From Huntiella abstrusa (lineage: Eukaryota; Ascomycota; Sordariomycetes; Microascales; Ceratocystidaceae): 64,000 nt of DNA. Shown piece by piece: positions 47,501 through 58,039 of this stretch. The first letter of the stretch is position 1; each line of letters begins with the position of its first letter. The notes beneath the pieces were generated by a model, which saw nothing but the letters and a program-made list of their open reading frames with translations, searched no databases and was not told the origin of the DNA. The DNA lies in the NCBI GenBank assembly GCA_025685495.1, contig JAJNMT010000003.1, positions 62,001-126,000 on the forward strand. Direction: 5' to 3'. Both the position numbers and the translations under genes were made by a program.

Positions 47501-47631
47501 AGCAGCAGGGAGCTGGTGGGGTTGGACTCGGATTGGGTGGAGTTGGTGTCAGTGGTATCTTCAATGGGCAGGCTCCCACTGGGTACCCCAACAACATGGT
47601 CTACAATGCCGCGTTTACTACTCGTTGGTAA
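44549..47631 (+). CDS. NOT4: CCR4-NOT complex RING ubiquitin ligase Not4 (short form, 955 aa)
   Basis: Exons 44549-44592, 44669-44735, 44795-44907 and 44988-47631 give 955 aa. The C4C4 RING has all eight cysteines: Cys15, 18, 32, 34, 39, 42, 54 and 57 (CPLC...CPCG...CQFC...CPAC). A lysine-rich linker leads to the RRM (about 108-195, with RVVQKNLVYVTGL) and a CCCH finger (KYCSAWLRYEQCTNRLCMFLH). The rest is low complexity with Ala and Gln runs, a conserved segment near 410 (DHAILARHPPFFSLNGGQ) and the end block (KKGKKNPRHANTSS...DLSDPNILQARMQQ...TTRW), which I recall as a typical filamentous-fungal Not4 end. Not4 ubiquitinates stalled-ribosome and transcription targets as part of CCR4-NOT. A donor at 47555 could instead join exon 4 to 48865 and make a 1987-aa form. 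Confidence 0.95.
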
Positions 47632-48864
47632 TATGTATGACCAAATGGCGAGGTTTGTCTGTTTTTTTTTCTTGTTCATCATCATCTCTCTTTTTCTTTT
47701 TCTACTTTCTTTTCATATCTTTGGTTACGATTGTTTTTTTGGCGTTTTTGTTTTTCTATGCCTTTCATATTCACACACACACACTCGGCGTTTGTCGGTT
47801 TCCTTATTTCTTTTAATGATCAGCACATGAATAGACGGCCGCGATAACAGCCGACTTTGGGCTTGGGACTCTTTTTTTGGGGCGGGATATATGGACGGCG
47901 TTCCAGAGGGCTGGTTTTGTGTCGGGCTTCTCCCGGATTGGGATGTTCCGGGAAGGAACAAGGCGCGTTGTCGTCTGCTGCCCTTTTGCACTCGGTCGCT
48001 TCAAGTTCTGACATTATTCTCGCTGTCGTTCAGCTGTGCTTTCTTTATCGGTTTGTACAGGTCCGGGTCATGGCCTACTCGATTGTTCACTCGGTGGCTT
48101 ACTCGGACAGCAGCAGCAGCAGCAATGGTGGCAGCAAACGGCAAGCGACAGTTAACGCAGAGAGTGAGAGAAGCAGGCAGCAGACGGTAATGATTTTCTT
48201 GATTTCCTTTCCCTTTTTGTTTTGTCTTTGGTTATGGGGCTTATCATGAGTGTGTCCAGCCTTGGATGTTCTCTAGGTTGGCTCTTTTTCTGATACCCGA
48301 TGCCACTTGGCTTGTTATTTTCCTTGGGTTGTTAGTGTACGTTTTGGTGGTGTTTATTTGTTTTTCATTTTCCTGTCGGTTCAATATACTTCGACCGTCT
48401 CTGCTCCTCACAGCTTGAATTTCTCAGGTTTTTTTCTTTGTTATTATTTACCCTCTCAATGATTTCATCTCTGCTGTTTTTATTGGGAAGCGCTGCCGAC
48501 TACTGCCATTGATGCTGATGCTGCTGAACGACGGAGTAATGGGTTGAAACTATGGAGTTGGCGTGAGGTTTGTAGCAGCATTGTTACGGGCCAAGACCAC
48601 CCACTGTGTTGAATCCCGGCCTCCAGTCCCCAAAAACCCAAGAGTGTATGATTATGTGTGTATTTCTATGTAGCTATGTGTGTGTGCTTGTGTATGACGT
48701 AACCAAAGAGGTAAAGAAGAGAGAATGATGATGGCAAGTTGGATCTAAGCCAACCTCAGCCTGCCGATTGACCACTGATTCCACGCGCCCAACAGTTAAC
48801 AACCATTGCTAAATTGATTGTGATTTGTATTTCCCGAATTCAAATGCTAACATTCTTTTTTTAG
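47632..48864. other. 3' UTR of short NOT4 / intron of long NOT4, 1.2 kb
   Basis: Lies between the stop of the short form and a strong acceptor at 48864 (branch GCTAAC, T-tract, TTTAG). It is T-rich, with a short (AC) run near 47773 and a CAG run near 48108. Frames here lack motifs. It would be both 3' UTR and intron under the alternative-end model. Confidence 0.5.
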
Positions 48865-51800
48865 ATGACGACATACCTGATTTCGATGTAATTAATAGTA
48901 TCGATGCTTTGGTCAGTGATGATGTCCAAGACCTGCCTCCGGCTGCAACACAGCATGGTGATTTCGAATCGGGTCGTTCTCGGTTGATGAGTGCTCCACC
49001 CGGATTGAACCCTTCTACGACATTCACCTCACAAATCAACGCGCCTCCGGGATTCCGGCAGAATTCGATAGATGCCCCTCCGGGGCTTGAAGCGCAGCAG
49101 TTGCATTCCTCTGAACACATGTATGCCACTCAGAACTCACGAGTATCTCCTGAGTCCAGAACTACACATTCTCGTCTTCAGGGCGCAGTTTCCACTCGTC
49201 CTGCATCTTTGGCGGGTGAGACGTCTACTTCGATATCTTCCAGCTCACCTATTCCCCCGTTTCCTTCTATTGGCACAGCATCTGTGTCGGACCGGCAACC
49301 GGCTGTTCCTGATATGAAGGCCGAGCCAAGGGCCCCGTCTAAAGCCGAGAAGGGAAAATCTGTACAGAGTACTGGAATCATCTCTACTCCAGTGGTTTCG
49401 CCTACTCTTCGCTCTGCAGCCCTACCACTTCGGGCTATTAATTCCAGCGACGCGTCTGAAGTACCGTCAACTCCAGATCGTAATCCACCATCATTCGCTA
49501 GCATCGCTGTTGCTGGTATTACCAAGGACACAGAGCACGAAGGTTCTACAGAGCCTTCATTTACCGCCAATACTTCGACAGCTGGGACCCCTAGGACTTC
49601 TGCAGCTACTTTGGCGCGAACCCCACAGCCTCGGACTCCCGCCAAAACAACTACACGGAAAGACTCTTCTATAGTGTTACACGAGGAGGACTTTCCAGCT
49701 TTGGCTGTTCCCCAATCAAGCACCCCATCTAAAATGGCTGCCCATTCGACTCCTAAACGTATGGAGACATCTAAGCCACGTCGGTCTATTGTACTGACTC
49801 TTGGTAATCCGATACCGACAGCACAGCGATCTGTGTCAAAGAGTGGAGAGAGTGCTTTGGAAAGTGGAAAGGAAACACCTGTCAAACCCTTACGGGCTGT
49901 ATCAATCGGGGGGCCTGTAGTTGCTAAACCTGTGCCCACAGAGAGACCAAGTTCGACAGCTAGTTCTACAACTACGGCTGCGCCTGCTCCACGGAATGTG
50001 ACACGGACATTGCGTATTTCCTCTCCTATGGCGAGCCAAAAACCTTCCAATCCACCACTGACGTCAACTGCGGCCGCATCCAATACACCCACAGCAAAGA
50101 CCCGGGGATCCGCTGGTCGTTCAATGTCCCCAAGTGGCATGAGCGAAGCTATTAGTGATAACACCAGTGTGACCGCTTCGGCTTCTTTTACTGCATCCCG
50201 TGCTGGATCTCCGGCGCCGGGTAATATCTCTGCTGCAGTGAGCAAGGTTGGAACTGCACCAGTTCGAACTGCCACCAAGAGCTCAGTGCGCAAGCAACGT
50301 CGTGAAGTTACCAAAGAGGTAGCAGCGGCTACTGAGGCTTTGTATACCACAACAGAAACTGTGTCATCTGAGCATGCTCCAGTTTTTGGGCGGAAGAAAA
50401 AGCAGAAGAAGGAGAAGGGCCCTTCGCCTAAACATTTGGCAGTCATCGCCAAGGCCGAAAAAGCAGAGAAGGAGAGAATCGAGAGGGAGGAAAAAGCTGC
50501 AGCTGAGGAAGAGGCAGAGAAAGAGAGGCAAGCCGAGATTGCTGCTGAGATGTCTTCGCAGCCTGTACTCGATATGCTAGAGTCCAACAAAAAGGACAAG
50601 AAGCGCAGCACCACGACCGGATTAGCAAGGAAGACTGAAGAATCTGCGACTATCTCAAAGTCGGGCACTACTGATATCCCCGAAACTTCTACCGCTTCTA
50701 GCAATTCCAAGGAACTCAAAGACATGGCCCAGACGAGTGCTGATTCTAACACGAGCAAAAAGCGCAAACATGGAAAGGCAGCATCCATTGAGGTTAGCAA
50801 TCAAGCAACCCGTGTCTATTCTCATGAAACTCATAACAAGATTGCTGCGGCTGCAGACGATGTCTCCGCTCCGCGGATTGATTACATCTACAAGGGGCTG
50901 AAGGACTCGAAGCAGCTACCTGGTCCTGATATGCTGCGCTTTTTTAAGCCTATCAACTATGAAAATCTCCAGGAAGACTGCCGGAAACTTATGGCTCAAC
51001 CGCAGGATGAGATTGCCAGCCCAGATGAAGGGGAGATACAGCAATCAATGTACAGTGCGATCTTGGACGAGGAGTTTGACGACGAGGAAGAAGGTTATTC
51101 TGCGATATTGACGAGCAAGGATAAGAACGAACTCGCGTCGGGCAGACCGGTCCGCAAGCTCCGTAATGGCACGCGTGTTCTCGTGACTCCAAATGGCGAC
51201 TACATTCGGCACATGTTCCAGGATGAGGAGAAGTCTTTCCTGGCATACCAAAAGCTTGTGGCTGATGACATTGATAACCCACTTGCGTGGTCTTACCATG
51301 GCTACCGCCGTAAGGAGACTGGGCTGTCGTTGCTGCAAAATCGGGCGGTCCCACCTGGACCTCCGTCCTTTTTCCCAAGCGGAAAGACTCCCGTGGGCGA
51401 TCCAGTGGGTAAGATCCAAAGGGATGAGGCCGTAAGCTATATTAACCAGTTCATTATGCCACGAACTAAGTTTGATCCTCAGGGCACAGACTCAGCCACG
51501 GCAGCCAGTATGAACACACTGCTTTCATTGTTTTACGGAGGCGCCGACGGAGGGTCACCTCATATGATGATTAGCTCTTCACCAGGCGATGCTGGATCTC
51601 CGGTGGTTTCTGGCGATGCTAGTTCGCAAACACCAGGTGCTCAGGGCACCTTTAGAGATATCCGAGGAACGTCTCATGCTACTGATATTGGCGATAAGAT
51701 GGCGAGAGTTGTTCACGCGCAGACAGCCAAAACGCCATTTACTGTGAAGGCCGCGGTGGAGATTGCGGCAAAGACGGGAAGACGTCCTGTCATTGACGGT

Positions 51801-52037
51801 GTTCATGTCCCTGGATTTGGAGGTGATGAGTCTCGTATGATGGAAAGTCCGGGGCCTATTCGTATCGATGAGTGCGAGAAGATGCTCAAGTCTGCATCGG
51901 AGGAACGAAATCAACTTGAGAATGAACTGAACAAGTTGATCAAGATTAACAAGGACATGGTGTGGCGCTCGTGCGGACTGACGGAGCTGATGGAGGATAA
52001 GGAGGCTAGCAAAGCGACAATGGTTGGTCAACATTGA
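48865..52037 (+). CDS. C-terminal half of long-form Not4 (alternative last exon) or adjacent separate gene
   Basis: Open frame of 3.17 kb that begins exactly at a strong 3' splice site, not at an ATG; the first in-frame ATG is at 48987 (1016 aa if a separate gene). It opens acidic (DDIPDFDVINSIDALVSDD), then has three APPG[LF] motifs, long Ser/Thr/Pro regions, a charged block (SVRKQRREVTKE...APVFGRKKKQKKEKG) and a conserved end region (GRPVRKLRNGTRVLVTPNGD, then GPPSFFPSGK, KIQRDEAVSYINQFIMPR and a final coiled coil). From memory these blocks match the C-terminal part of long Not4 proteins in other filamentous ascomycetes. A phase-1 donor at 47555 in NOT4 exon 4 joins in frame, giving a total of 5964 coding bases (1987 aa). 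Unusually, the intron would be 1310 bases. Confidence 0.75.
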
Positions 52038-52545
52038 CTTGCGGGGCGCAACACCTTTGACATTATGCAGCTGACGCGGGGATCGATGAGGCGCGGGGTA
52101 GTGGCGTTGGTGGTAGGCATTCAGGTGTTGCGCGTGGGAATTGGAGTGTTCAAGTTTTTGTTCGGATTTGTTGGCATGCTTTGGCATGGGTTTGTGTGGA
52201 GAGGAGGATAGTATTGTTATACTTGTGTGTTTCCCTTTTTTCTTCTTTTCTTGGTTTTTTTTTTCGCCGATAGCAGAGCGTTTTTTTGTGTATAGCAAGC
52301 ATCTTTAAAAGATTATATTTCACCAACGGGTTGTATCGGGTTAAGTGATTTTGGTTGTACAGCGGTTGGGATATCTCCAAATCGTCATGTGACTGTGATG
52401 AAGGGTGCATATTTGGGGTAACTACATACATGCGGAATATTGCGTGTATATTATACATGCTACTGCTGTCGTTAATAACAAACGGGAGTAGTTTTGTTTT
52501 TTCATCTTCTACAAGTCATCAGCAATCAAATAACGACCATCAATA
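52038..52545. other. Intergenic, 500 bases
   Basis: 3' flank of the Not4 C-terminal frame and promoter of the dehydrogenase gene; T-rich near 52250. No other feature seen. Confidence 0.5.
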
Positions 52546-53877
52546 ATGCTTTCTTTACGTTACACAATCTCCAAGAGGTTACGGCCGTTAACCCGTCTAT
52601 CCTCGACTATCACTAAGACCGACCAACTAGTACATAAAACACACCTTCAATTTCCAGGGGCAGCAAAGTCTCCCTTTACAAATAAGCTTAAAGAACAGCC
52701 AACTATCGACCCTATCGCAACATTTCGCGTTCTCTCGCCCAACGGGGAACCTCTTGATCCGAAATGGAAGCCGAATCTTCCGGTGCCAACAATTTTGTCA
52801 AGATACCGCGATATGGTGTTTATTTCGGAGATGGATGTGGCCATGCTTGAGGTGCAGAGGCAAGGACGGGTTAGCTTTTACATGGTTTGCGCTGGCGAGG
52901 AGGCTATTGGGGTTGGAGTTGGCGGAGTGTTGGACAAGAAGGATGTTGTGTTTTGCCAGTATCGGGAGCAGGGTGTGTATAAGGCACGGGGACTTGGTAC
53001 GTCGGAGTTTATGGAGCAGCTGGTTGCGGGCAGGGGAGACTCGGGAAGAGGGAGAAACATGCCTGTTCATTATGGAAGCCGCGAGTTGAACATGCATACG
53101 ATTTCTAGTCCCCTGGCCACTCAGATTCCTCAGGCGGCTGGGGCTGCGTACGCGTTAAAACTACAGAAAATGGCGAATCCGCAAGCGCCGGGACGGGTGG
53201 TTGCGGTGATATTTGGGGATGGCGCGGCTAGTGAAGGGGATTTTCATGCGGGACTGAATATTGCTGCTACCAAGGGATGTCCTGTTCTGTTCATTTGTCG
53301 GAATAATGGATGGGCTATTTCTACGGTGACAGAGGAGCAGTATCGGGGAGATGGGATAGCTTCACGGGGGGCGGGATACGGGATTTTAACGGTAAGGGTT
53401 GATGGGAATGACTTTTGGGCTGTTACGGAGGCGGTCAGCTGGGCTAGGGAGAGAGCGTTGGAGGAAGGAGGACGGCCGGTTTTATTGGAGATGATGACGT
53501 ATCGGGTGGCGCATCATAGTACTAGTGATGACAGTTTGGCATATCGCGGGAAGGATGAAGTGGAAAGTTGGCGGAGAGGAGATAACCCGTTGTTCCGCAT
53601 GCGGAGATGGCTTGAACGAGAAGGATTGTGGAGTGAAGAACAGGAAAGTGAGACTCGGAGGGAAGTCAGGAGGACTATTTTGGAGGAGTTCAAGAAGGCT
53701 GAGAACGGTGGGAAGCCGGGGTTGAGAAGTATGTTTGAGGATGTTTATGAAACGCTGACTCCGGAGTTGGAGGCTCAGATGAAGGATTTGAAAGGTATCA
53801 TGGAGAGATATCCGGATGAATACGATGTAACGGACTTTGATGGTGGTTTGGCCGATTTGGATGAGACGAAACGGTAG
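52546..53877 (+). CDS. 2-oxoisovalerate dehydrogenase (BCKDH) E1 alpha subunit
   Basis: Intronless, 443 aa. The N-terminus is Arg/Ser/Thr/Lys-rich (MLSLRYTISKRLRPLTRLSS), as for mitochondrial import. The thiamine-diphosphate motif starts at Gly224 (GDGAASEGDFHAGLNIAAT) and ends in CRNNGWAIST. The region YRVAHHSTSDDS is the phosphorylation loop of branched-chain E1 alpha, and YREQGVYKARG and NMPVHYGS are substrate-side signatures. The enzyme decarboxylates branched-chain 2-oxo acids from Leu, Ile and Val within the mitochondrial BCKDH complex, together with E1 beta, E2 and E3, which are not in the window. The next plus-strand gene begins only 116 bases after its stop. Confidence 0.96.
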   Translation: MLSLRYTISKRLRPLTRLSSTITKTDQLVHKTHLQFPGAAKSPFTNKLKEQPTIDPIATFRVLSPNGEPLDPKWKPNLPVPTILSRYRDMVFISEMDVAMLEVQRQGRVSFYMVCAGEEAIGVGVGGVLDKKDVVFCQYREQGVYKARGLGTSEFMEQLVAGRGDSGRGRNMPVHYGSRELNMHTISSPLATQIPQAAGAAYALKLQKMANPQAPGRVVAVIFGDGAASEGDFHAGLNIAATKGCPVLFICRNNGWAISTVTEEQYRGDGIASRGAGYGILTVRVDGNDFWAVTEAVSWARERALEEGGRPVLLEMMTYRVAHHSTSDDSLAYRGKDEVESWRRGDNPLFRMRRWLEREGLWSEEQESETRREVRRTILEEFKKAENGGKPGLRSMFEDVYETLTPELEAQMKDLKGIMERYPDEYDVTDFDGGLADLDETKR

Positions 53878-53993
53878 GGTTAAATATCTAGACAAGGGTT
53901 AAATGACGAATGAGTTTTCACGTGTTACTTGTGGAACGGCGGATTCCGAATGAGAATGTTTAAATCAACGTCACCTGATGATTATGAGCGACT

Positions 53994-55871
53994 ATGGCTA
54001 TGCGAATGGCTCAATTTTGGCGGAGGGCGATTCATACCCGAGAGTTGGCGGTTGGGAGGATGACTAGGACGGTTTGCGGGGTGAGACCGCTGATGCCTAA
54101 AATGAAGTCGATGATGGAGACACGACGATATGGGACTATAGAGGGGGGAGGTAATGAGGCCCCGAGACAGGCGCCAATTGAAGTTCCACCGGAGACAGCC
54201 GGGGAGTCGGCAGAAGTCTCAGACGTTGTTACAGTCACGACGCAGATGCGAATGGCAGGCGAAATAACCATGACGCTACACAACTGCCGGGATCTACAAC
54301 CAACAGACCCCGTCTTGATATATTTACCAGCAAACGGACTGACGAAAGCAAAAGGGTACCAACTTCCCAAGATTCTTGAGGGCTTCCCGGTTGTGGTGTT
54401 TCATTACCAATGGGATGCAAAACGTATGTCTGGAGGAAGGTATCCGACACAAATGAGATGGCCATTTCCGGGGCATGAGGTCGGAATGCTATATTACAAG
54501 TTATTGCAGGTTCTGGGTGGGCTCGGCGAAGAAGGGCCGCGAAGGGACTTATTTGTTTACGGGGAGGATCTGGGTGCGTCGATGGCGATGTCGCTTGCGT
54601 TGACGGAGAGTAGACGGACGACAAGAGTCGCTATTAGGGGTATCATTACGTGGGATGGAATCTTCAACTGGACGTGGTTTCTGAAAGATCATCCAAGTTG
54701 GAGCTTTTTCCGTGGCGGCGGCGGAGGATGGAAGATGACGGAGATACGTGGTCGACTATCGGGGTTATTCGGAAAGTCTGGGGCCGCTGAATTATTCGAC
54801 GCATTCGTTTCTCCGGCCTTCATGTTCGAGACGCCGGGGTTGAAGGCCCCGGAAGATATTGATAAGACATGGGGCGAGGAATTTGAAGAGGTTGTTGTTC
54901 CGCCTGTTGCGCGTGATTCCGATAGTATGATGGAAGAGATTTGGAAGGATTTAGAGGGACAAAGTGAAGATGATCGATGGGGCACTTTTGGTGAGTGGAG
55001 ACGCTATTGGGAGGTTGCTCCGGATCAGAATGATGTTTCCCACATTATGAGGAGGTTAGAGGGGTCAAGTGGACAGAAGACTCCGGTTGTTTTGCCGTTT
55101 CCGGATCAAGGGTTACGGGTTCCGGAGATGGTACTGGTGCATTCTGTTACAGCAGGGGATTTAGAAGTCCGCAGGGCAGCGGAAATTGAGATGCAGAACA
55201 GATTGACTCCGTGTGATCATGACCCACGACTCCCCGTCCACGGACCAATACCGGACCCAAAAAAGCAAATAGAGAGCTGGAAACAGGCGTCGACCTGGGT
55301 TGTGCCGAATACATTTGGACAGCAAGCGGCAGAGTTCGCTAGGGTTGTTAGACGGGCCATTAGAAAGGCTGAGGGCGATGAATTATCTTCTACTCAAAGG
55401 AATGGAATTGCTCCGGGAACTCATGAGTGGAAGCGACTTGAGCGGGAGAAGTTCAATAGAGTTAAGACTGTGGGGACTGGACGGGTTATGAGAGGAGAGT
55501 CGGGCTGGGTGGTTACGGAGCATGGGAAATTTGTCATCAGAGAGTGGATTAAGCAAAAGCTTGCAGGGCCTACTGAGGAGATGAGGCAAGCAGGACAGAG
55601 GGAGATGGATATCATGGCTTGTGATACATCTGTTGCTTTGCGTTTATGGGGTGATGTGATATTCCCAGATGCGATGCCCACTCCGGAATCAGAGTTTCTC
55701 GAGGAACGAGTTGGATTAGACCCTGCCAATTGGGAAGTCTACGATGACATCTTAGATGACCTGATGTTTGTCCAGGGGAGTAGATTCCAGAGCACGAGGT
55801 TTAAATCTAAGTTGAGGAAGGAGTTGGAGGAGTTTTGGAAATGTGAGGCTTTGGGTTGGGTGTATATGTGA
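53994..55871 (+). CDS. Mitochondrial alpha/beta-hydrolase-like protein (625 aa)
   Basis: Intronless, 625 aa. The first 45 residues are Arg/Met-rich and poor in acidic residues, suggesting mitochondrial targeting. Residues about 85-240 look like an alpha/beta-hydrolase core: a strand (PVLIYLPANGL), a second strand (FPVVVFHYQWDA), an oxyanion-side helix, and the nucleophile elbow LFVYGEDLGASMAMSLAL. The elbow reads G-E-D-L-G (Asp192) where serine hydrolases have G-x-S-x-G. A third strand carries a candidate acid (GIITWDGIFNW). The second half (about 300-625) is helical and charged, without a recognised domain. The enzyme class is therefore open: Asp nucleophile, or non-catalytic. It closely follows the BCKDH E1 alpha gene, but no functional link is shown. 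Confidence 0.8.
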   Translation: MAMRMAQFWRRAIHTRELAVGRMTRTVCGVRPLMPKMKSMMETRRYGTIEGGGNEAPRQAPIEVPPETAGESAEVSDVVTVTTQMRMAGEITMTLHNCRDLQPTDPVLIYLPANGLTKAKGYQLPKILEGFPVVVFHYQWDAKRMSGGRYPTQMRWPFPGHEVGMLYYKLLQVLGGLGEEGPRRDLFVYGEDLGASMAMSLALTESRRTTRVAIRGIITWDGIFNWTWFLKDHPSWSFFRGGGGGWKMTEIRGRLSGLFGKSGAAELFDAFVSPAFMFETPGLKAPEDIDKTWGEEFEEVVVPPVARDSDSMMEEIWKDLEGQSEDDRWGTFGEWRRYWEVAPDQNDVSHIMRRLEGSSGQKTPVVLPFPDQGLRVPEMVLVHSVTAGDLEVRRAAEIEMQNRLTPCDHDPRLPVHGPIPDPKKQIESWKQASTWVVPNTFGQQAAEFARVVRRAIRKAEGDELSSTQRNGIAPGTHEWKRLEREKFNRVKTVGTGRVMRGESGWVVTEHGKFVIREWIKQKLAGPTEEMRQAGQREMDIMACDTSVALRLWGDVIFPDAMPTPESEFLEERVGLDPANWEVYDDILDDLMFVQGSRFQSTRFKSKLRKELEEFWKCEALGWVYM

Positions 55872-56551
55872 TGTGTACACGGTCAGGCCACCTTGGTGCA
55901 TTCCATCGGCGTATGGCGATTCTGTATTCTCCATACATACCTGCAGGTTGTCTTGGCGCTCTATTTAGGAAGGTCAAGGCACTTTTGAAAAGAGTTCCAT
56001 TTCCCTCCCATCTTGGCGACATGCTTTCACCCCGGCATCTCCACGCCTACAAAACCACCCATCCCATCCCAGATGCTACCCGCAACTTCCTGATGGCCAC
56101 ATGTCGGAATCGCCATCTCAAAAACCTTAAATATCCCCAACAATCTGTTCATTCGGGATGACGAACTCATCAGTGGGGCCTTCTTAATTAGGAAAGTCAA
56201 TTGCTATAGATAGACCGAGAGCCGTCCGTGCGTCCTCCGTGATGGAAGTTGAAGTCTAAGATGGGAGTTGCCAAGATGGTTGAGGTGGTGTGGAATTTAA
56301 GGGATATTGCGATTTAGGTGGGTATTTTTTTGTGAGGAGAGGATATAAATATGGAGGAGATGGACGTCAAAATGGCGATTTTTGTTTTTTGTTCTCCAAG
56401 CAGCTTGCTTTCTCTCATCGCCGTCCTCATTTGCATTTCATTCACTCACTACGTTGTCGGCTATTAGCATTCCTTATTAGCATTCATCCTCCTGTATTAT
56501 CAACTATTCTATTGCATTTTTTATATCATTTTTACTCCTTAATTATTCATT
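55872..56551. other. Intergenic, 680 bases
   Basis: Promoter region of the aminopeptidase gene; it includes GATATAAATATGG near 56340 as a possible TATA element, then a pyrimidine-rich leader. No coding frame supported. Confidence 0.5.
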
Positions 56552-57754
56552 ATGCGTTACTCTATCGCCCTCGCTGCCCTCTCGGCCGTTGCCTCGGCCG
56601 CTGTGATTCCCGCTCCTAGCATCATCCCCGGGTCTCCTAATGCTTCCAACCAGACCGGCGAACCTCTTTATACCCTGCAGCTTTCGGCGGATGATATTCG
56701 CACTGTCACTGAAGATGAGAAGTGGGAGCTTAAGGAGGTGAGTTTCGAGGCCCCCTTATAGGTGAATAGTAACTAACATAGTCGATAGTCCGGTGTCAAC
56801 TTCTTCGACATCACTGAACAGGGTCAAACCCCTCCTATCATCTCAACCACCCGCCGTACCGCCACCTTCCCCGCCGCCCTGCAGCACAAGGACGCCATCA
56901 CCGATTTGATTCCTGCTCTGTCGACCGCCAAGCTCCAGTCGACTCTTACCACCTTCACCAACTTCCACAACCGTTACTACAACTCCAACTACGGCAAGCA
57001 GTCTGCTACTTGGCTCAAGGCCCAGGTCGATGGTATTATCACCGCTGCTGCGCCTTCTGCCAACGTCACCTCGCACTTCATGCAGCACCGTTGGACTCAG
57101 CCTTCGCTGATTGTCAGAATCCCAGGAAAGTCTGACAAGGTCGTCGTTGTTGGTGCCCATCAGGATTCCATCGCTGAAGGACGTAACCGTGCTACCGCGC
57201 GTGCCCCTGGTGCCGATGACAACGGGTCTGGCTCCATGACTGTTCTGGAGTCGTTCCGTGTTCTTCTTTCCGATCCCCAGGTTGCCGCGGGTGAGGCTGA
57301 GAACACTATTGAGTTCCACTGGTACGCCGGTGAGGAGGCCGGTCTTCTTGGTTCGCAGGCTGTTTTCAACGATTACTCTTCCCGCGGGGTCGATGTCGTC
57401 GCCATGCTCAACCAGGACATGACTGGCTACTGGGCTCCCGGTACCAAGGAGCAAATGGGTTTGATTGTCGACAATGTCGATGCGGACCTTACCCGCTTTG
57501 TTAAGCTTCTTATTGAGGGGTACAGCCGTCTGGGATGGACTGAGAGTGAGTGTGGATATGCCTGCTCGGATCACGCTTCGGCCGATCGCTATGGATTCCC
57601 TAGTGCCTTGGCTTTCGAGAGCTCTTTTGAGGATAGTTCGCCTTATATTCATGCTTCGACTGATACCTTGGATCACGTGGATTACAACCATATGGTTGAG
57701 TTTGCGAAGCTTTGCTTGGCTTTCTCGTACGAGTTGGGCTTTAACCAGTTCTAG
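56552..57754 (+). CDS. LAP1: Secreted leucine aminopeptidase, M28 family (Lap1/LapA type)
   Basis: Exons 56552-56737 and 56789-57754, with a 51-base intron (GTGAGT...ACTAAC...GATAG), give 383 aa. A signal peptide is clear (MRYSIALAALSAVASAA), followed by a pro-region to about residue 80. The co-catalytic zinc site is complete: His186 (GAHQDS), Asp205 (GADDNGSG), the catalytic Glu244 with Glu245 (GEEAG), Asp272 (NQDMTGY) and His350 (SPYIHAS). Cys317 and Cys321 form the expected short disulfide loop (ECGYAC). The enzyme removes N-terminal residues, preferring Leu, from peptides outside the cell. Length matches Aspergillus-type LapA. The stop faces the HET gene 2 stop 285 bases away. Confidence 0.97.
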
Positions 57755-58039
57755 AGGGCGGTAGATATAGTTTCTATCTTTATTTTTATGGTTAGGGGTA
57801 TATATTAATATCATGGGTACTGTCATGTGTTTTGCGTTATTTTGTGATTTGAAGTGTATGATGATTGAGTGACTGAGATTGCGTGACTAGGACAACTGAG
57901 CTATAGTTGTGGCTCCTTGGAGATATGTTTGATATTCGGATTGAAGGTACCCAACTGACTGCTACGGATGTTGCCATGAGGTTCACACCGCAGATAGGCG
58001 GCGAAATGATGATATTGAACTTCCAGCAACTCTTTAAGA
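57755..58039. other. Convergent spacer between aminopeptidase and HET gene 2
   Basis: Short AT-rich 3' flank of both genes; no hairpin or other element stands out. Confidence 0.5.

Noticed and set aside
47632..48250. Protein-coding frame (about 130 codons) after the NOT4 stop
   Set aside because: No ATG at its opening and T-rich UTR-like composition; better explained as 3' UTR or intron.
49178..50800. 540-codon minus-strand open frame opposite the Not4 C-terminal region
   Set aside because: Low-complexity mirror of a Ser/Thr/Ala-rich coding region; no independent splice or start signals.
56843..57826. 327-codon minus-strand frame opposite the aminopeptidase
   Set aside because: The aminopeptidase has a complete zinc site and signal peptide on the plus strand; the antisense frame shows no domain.
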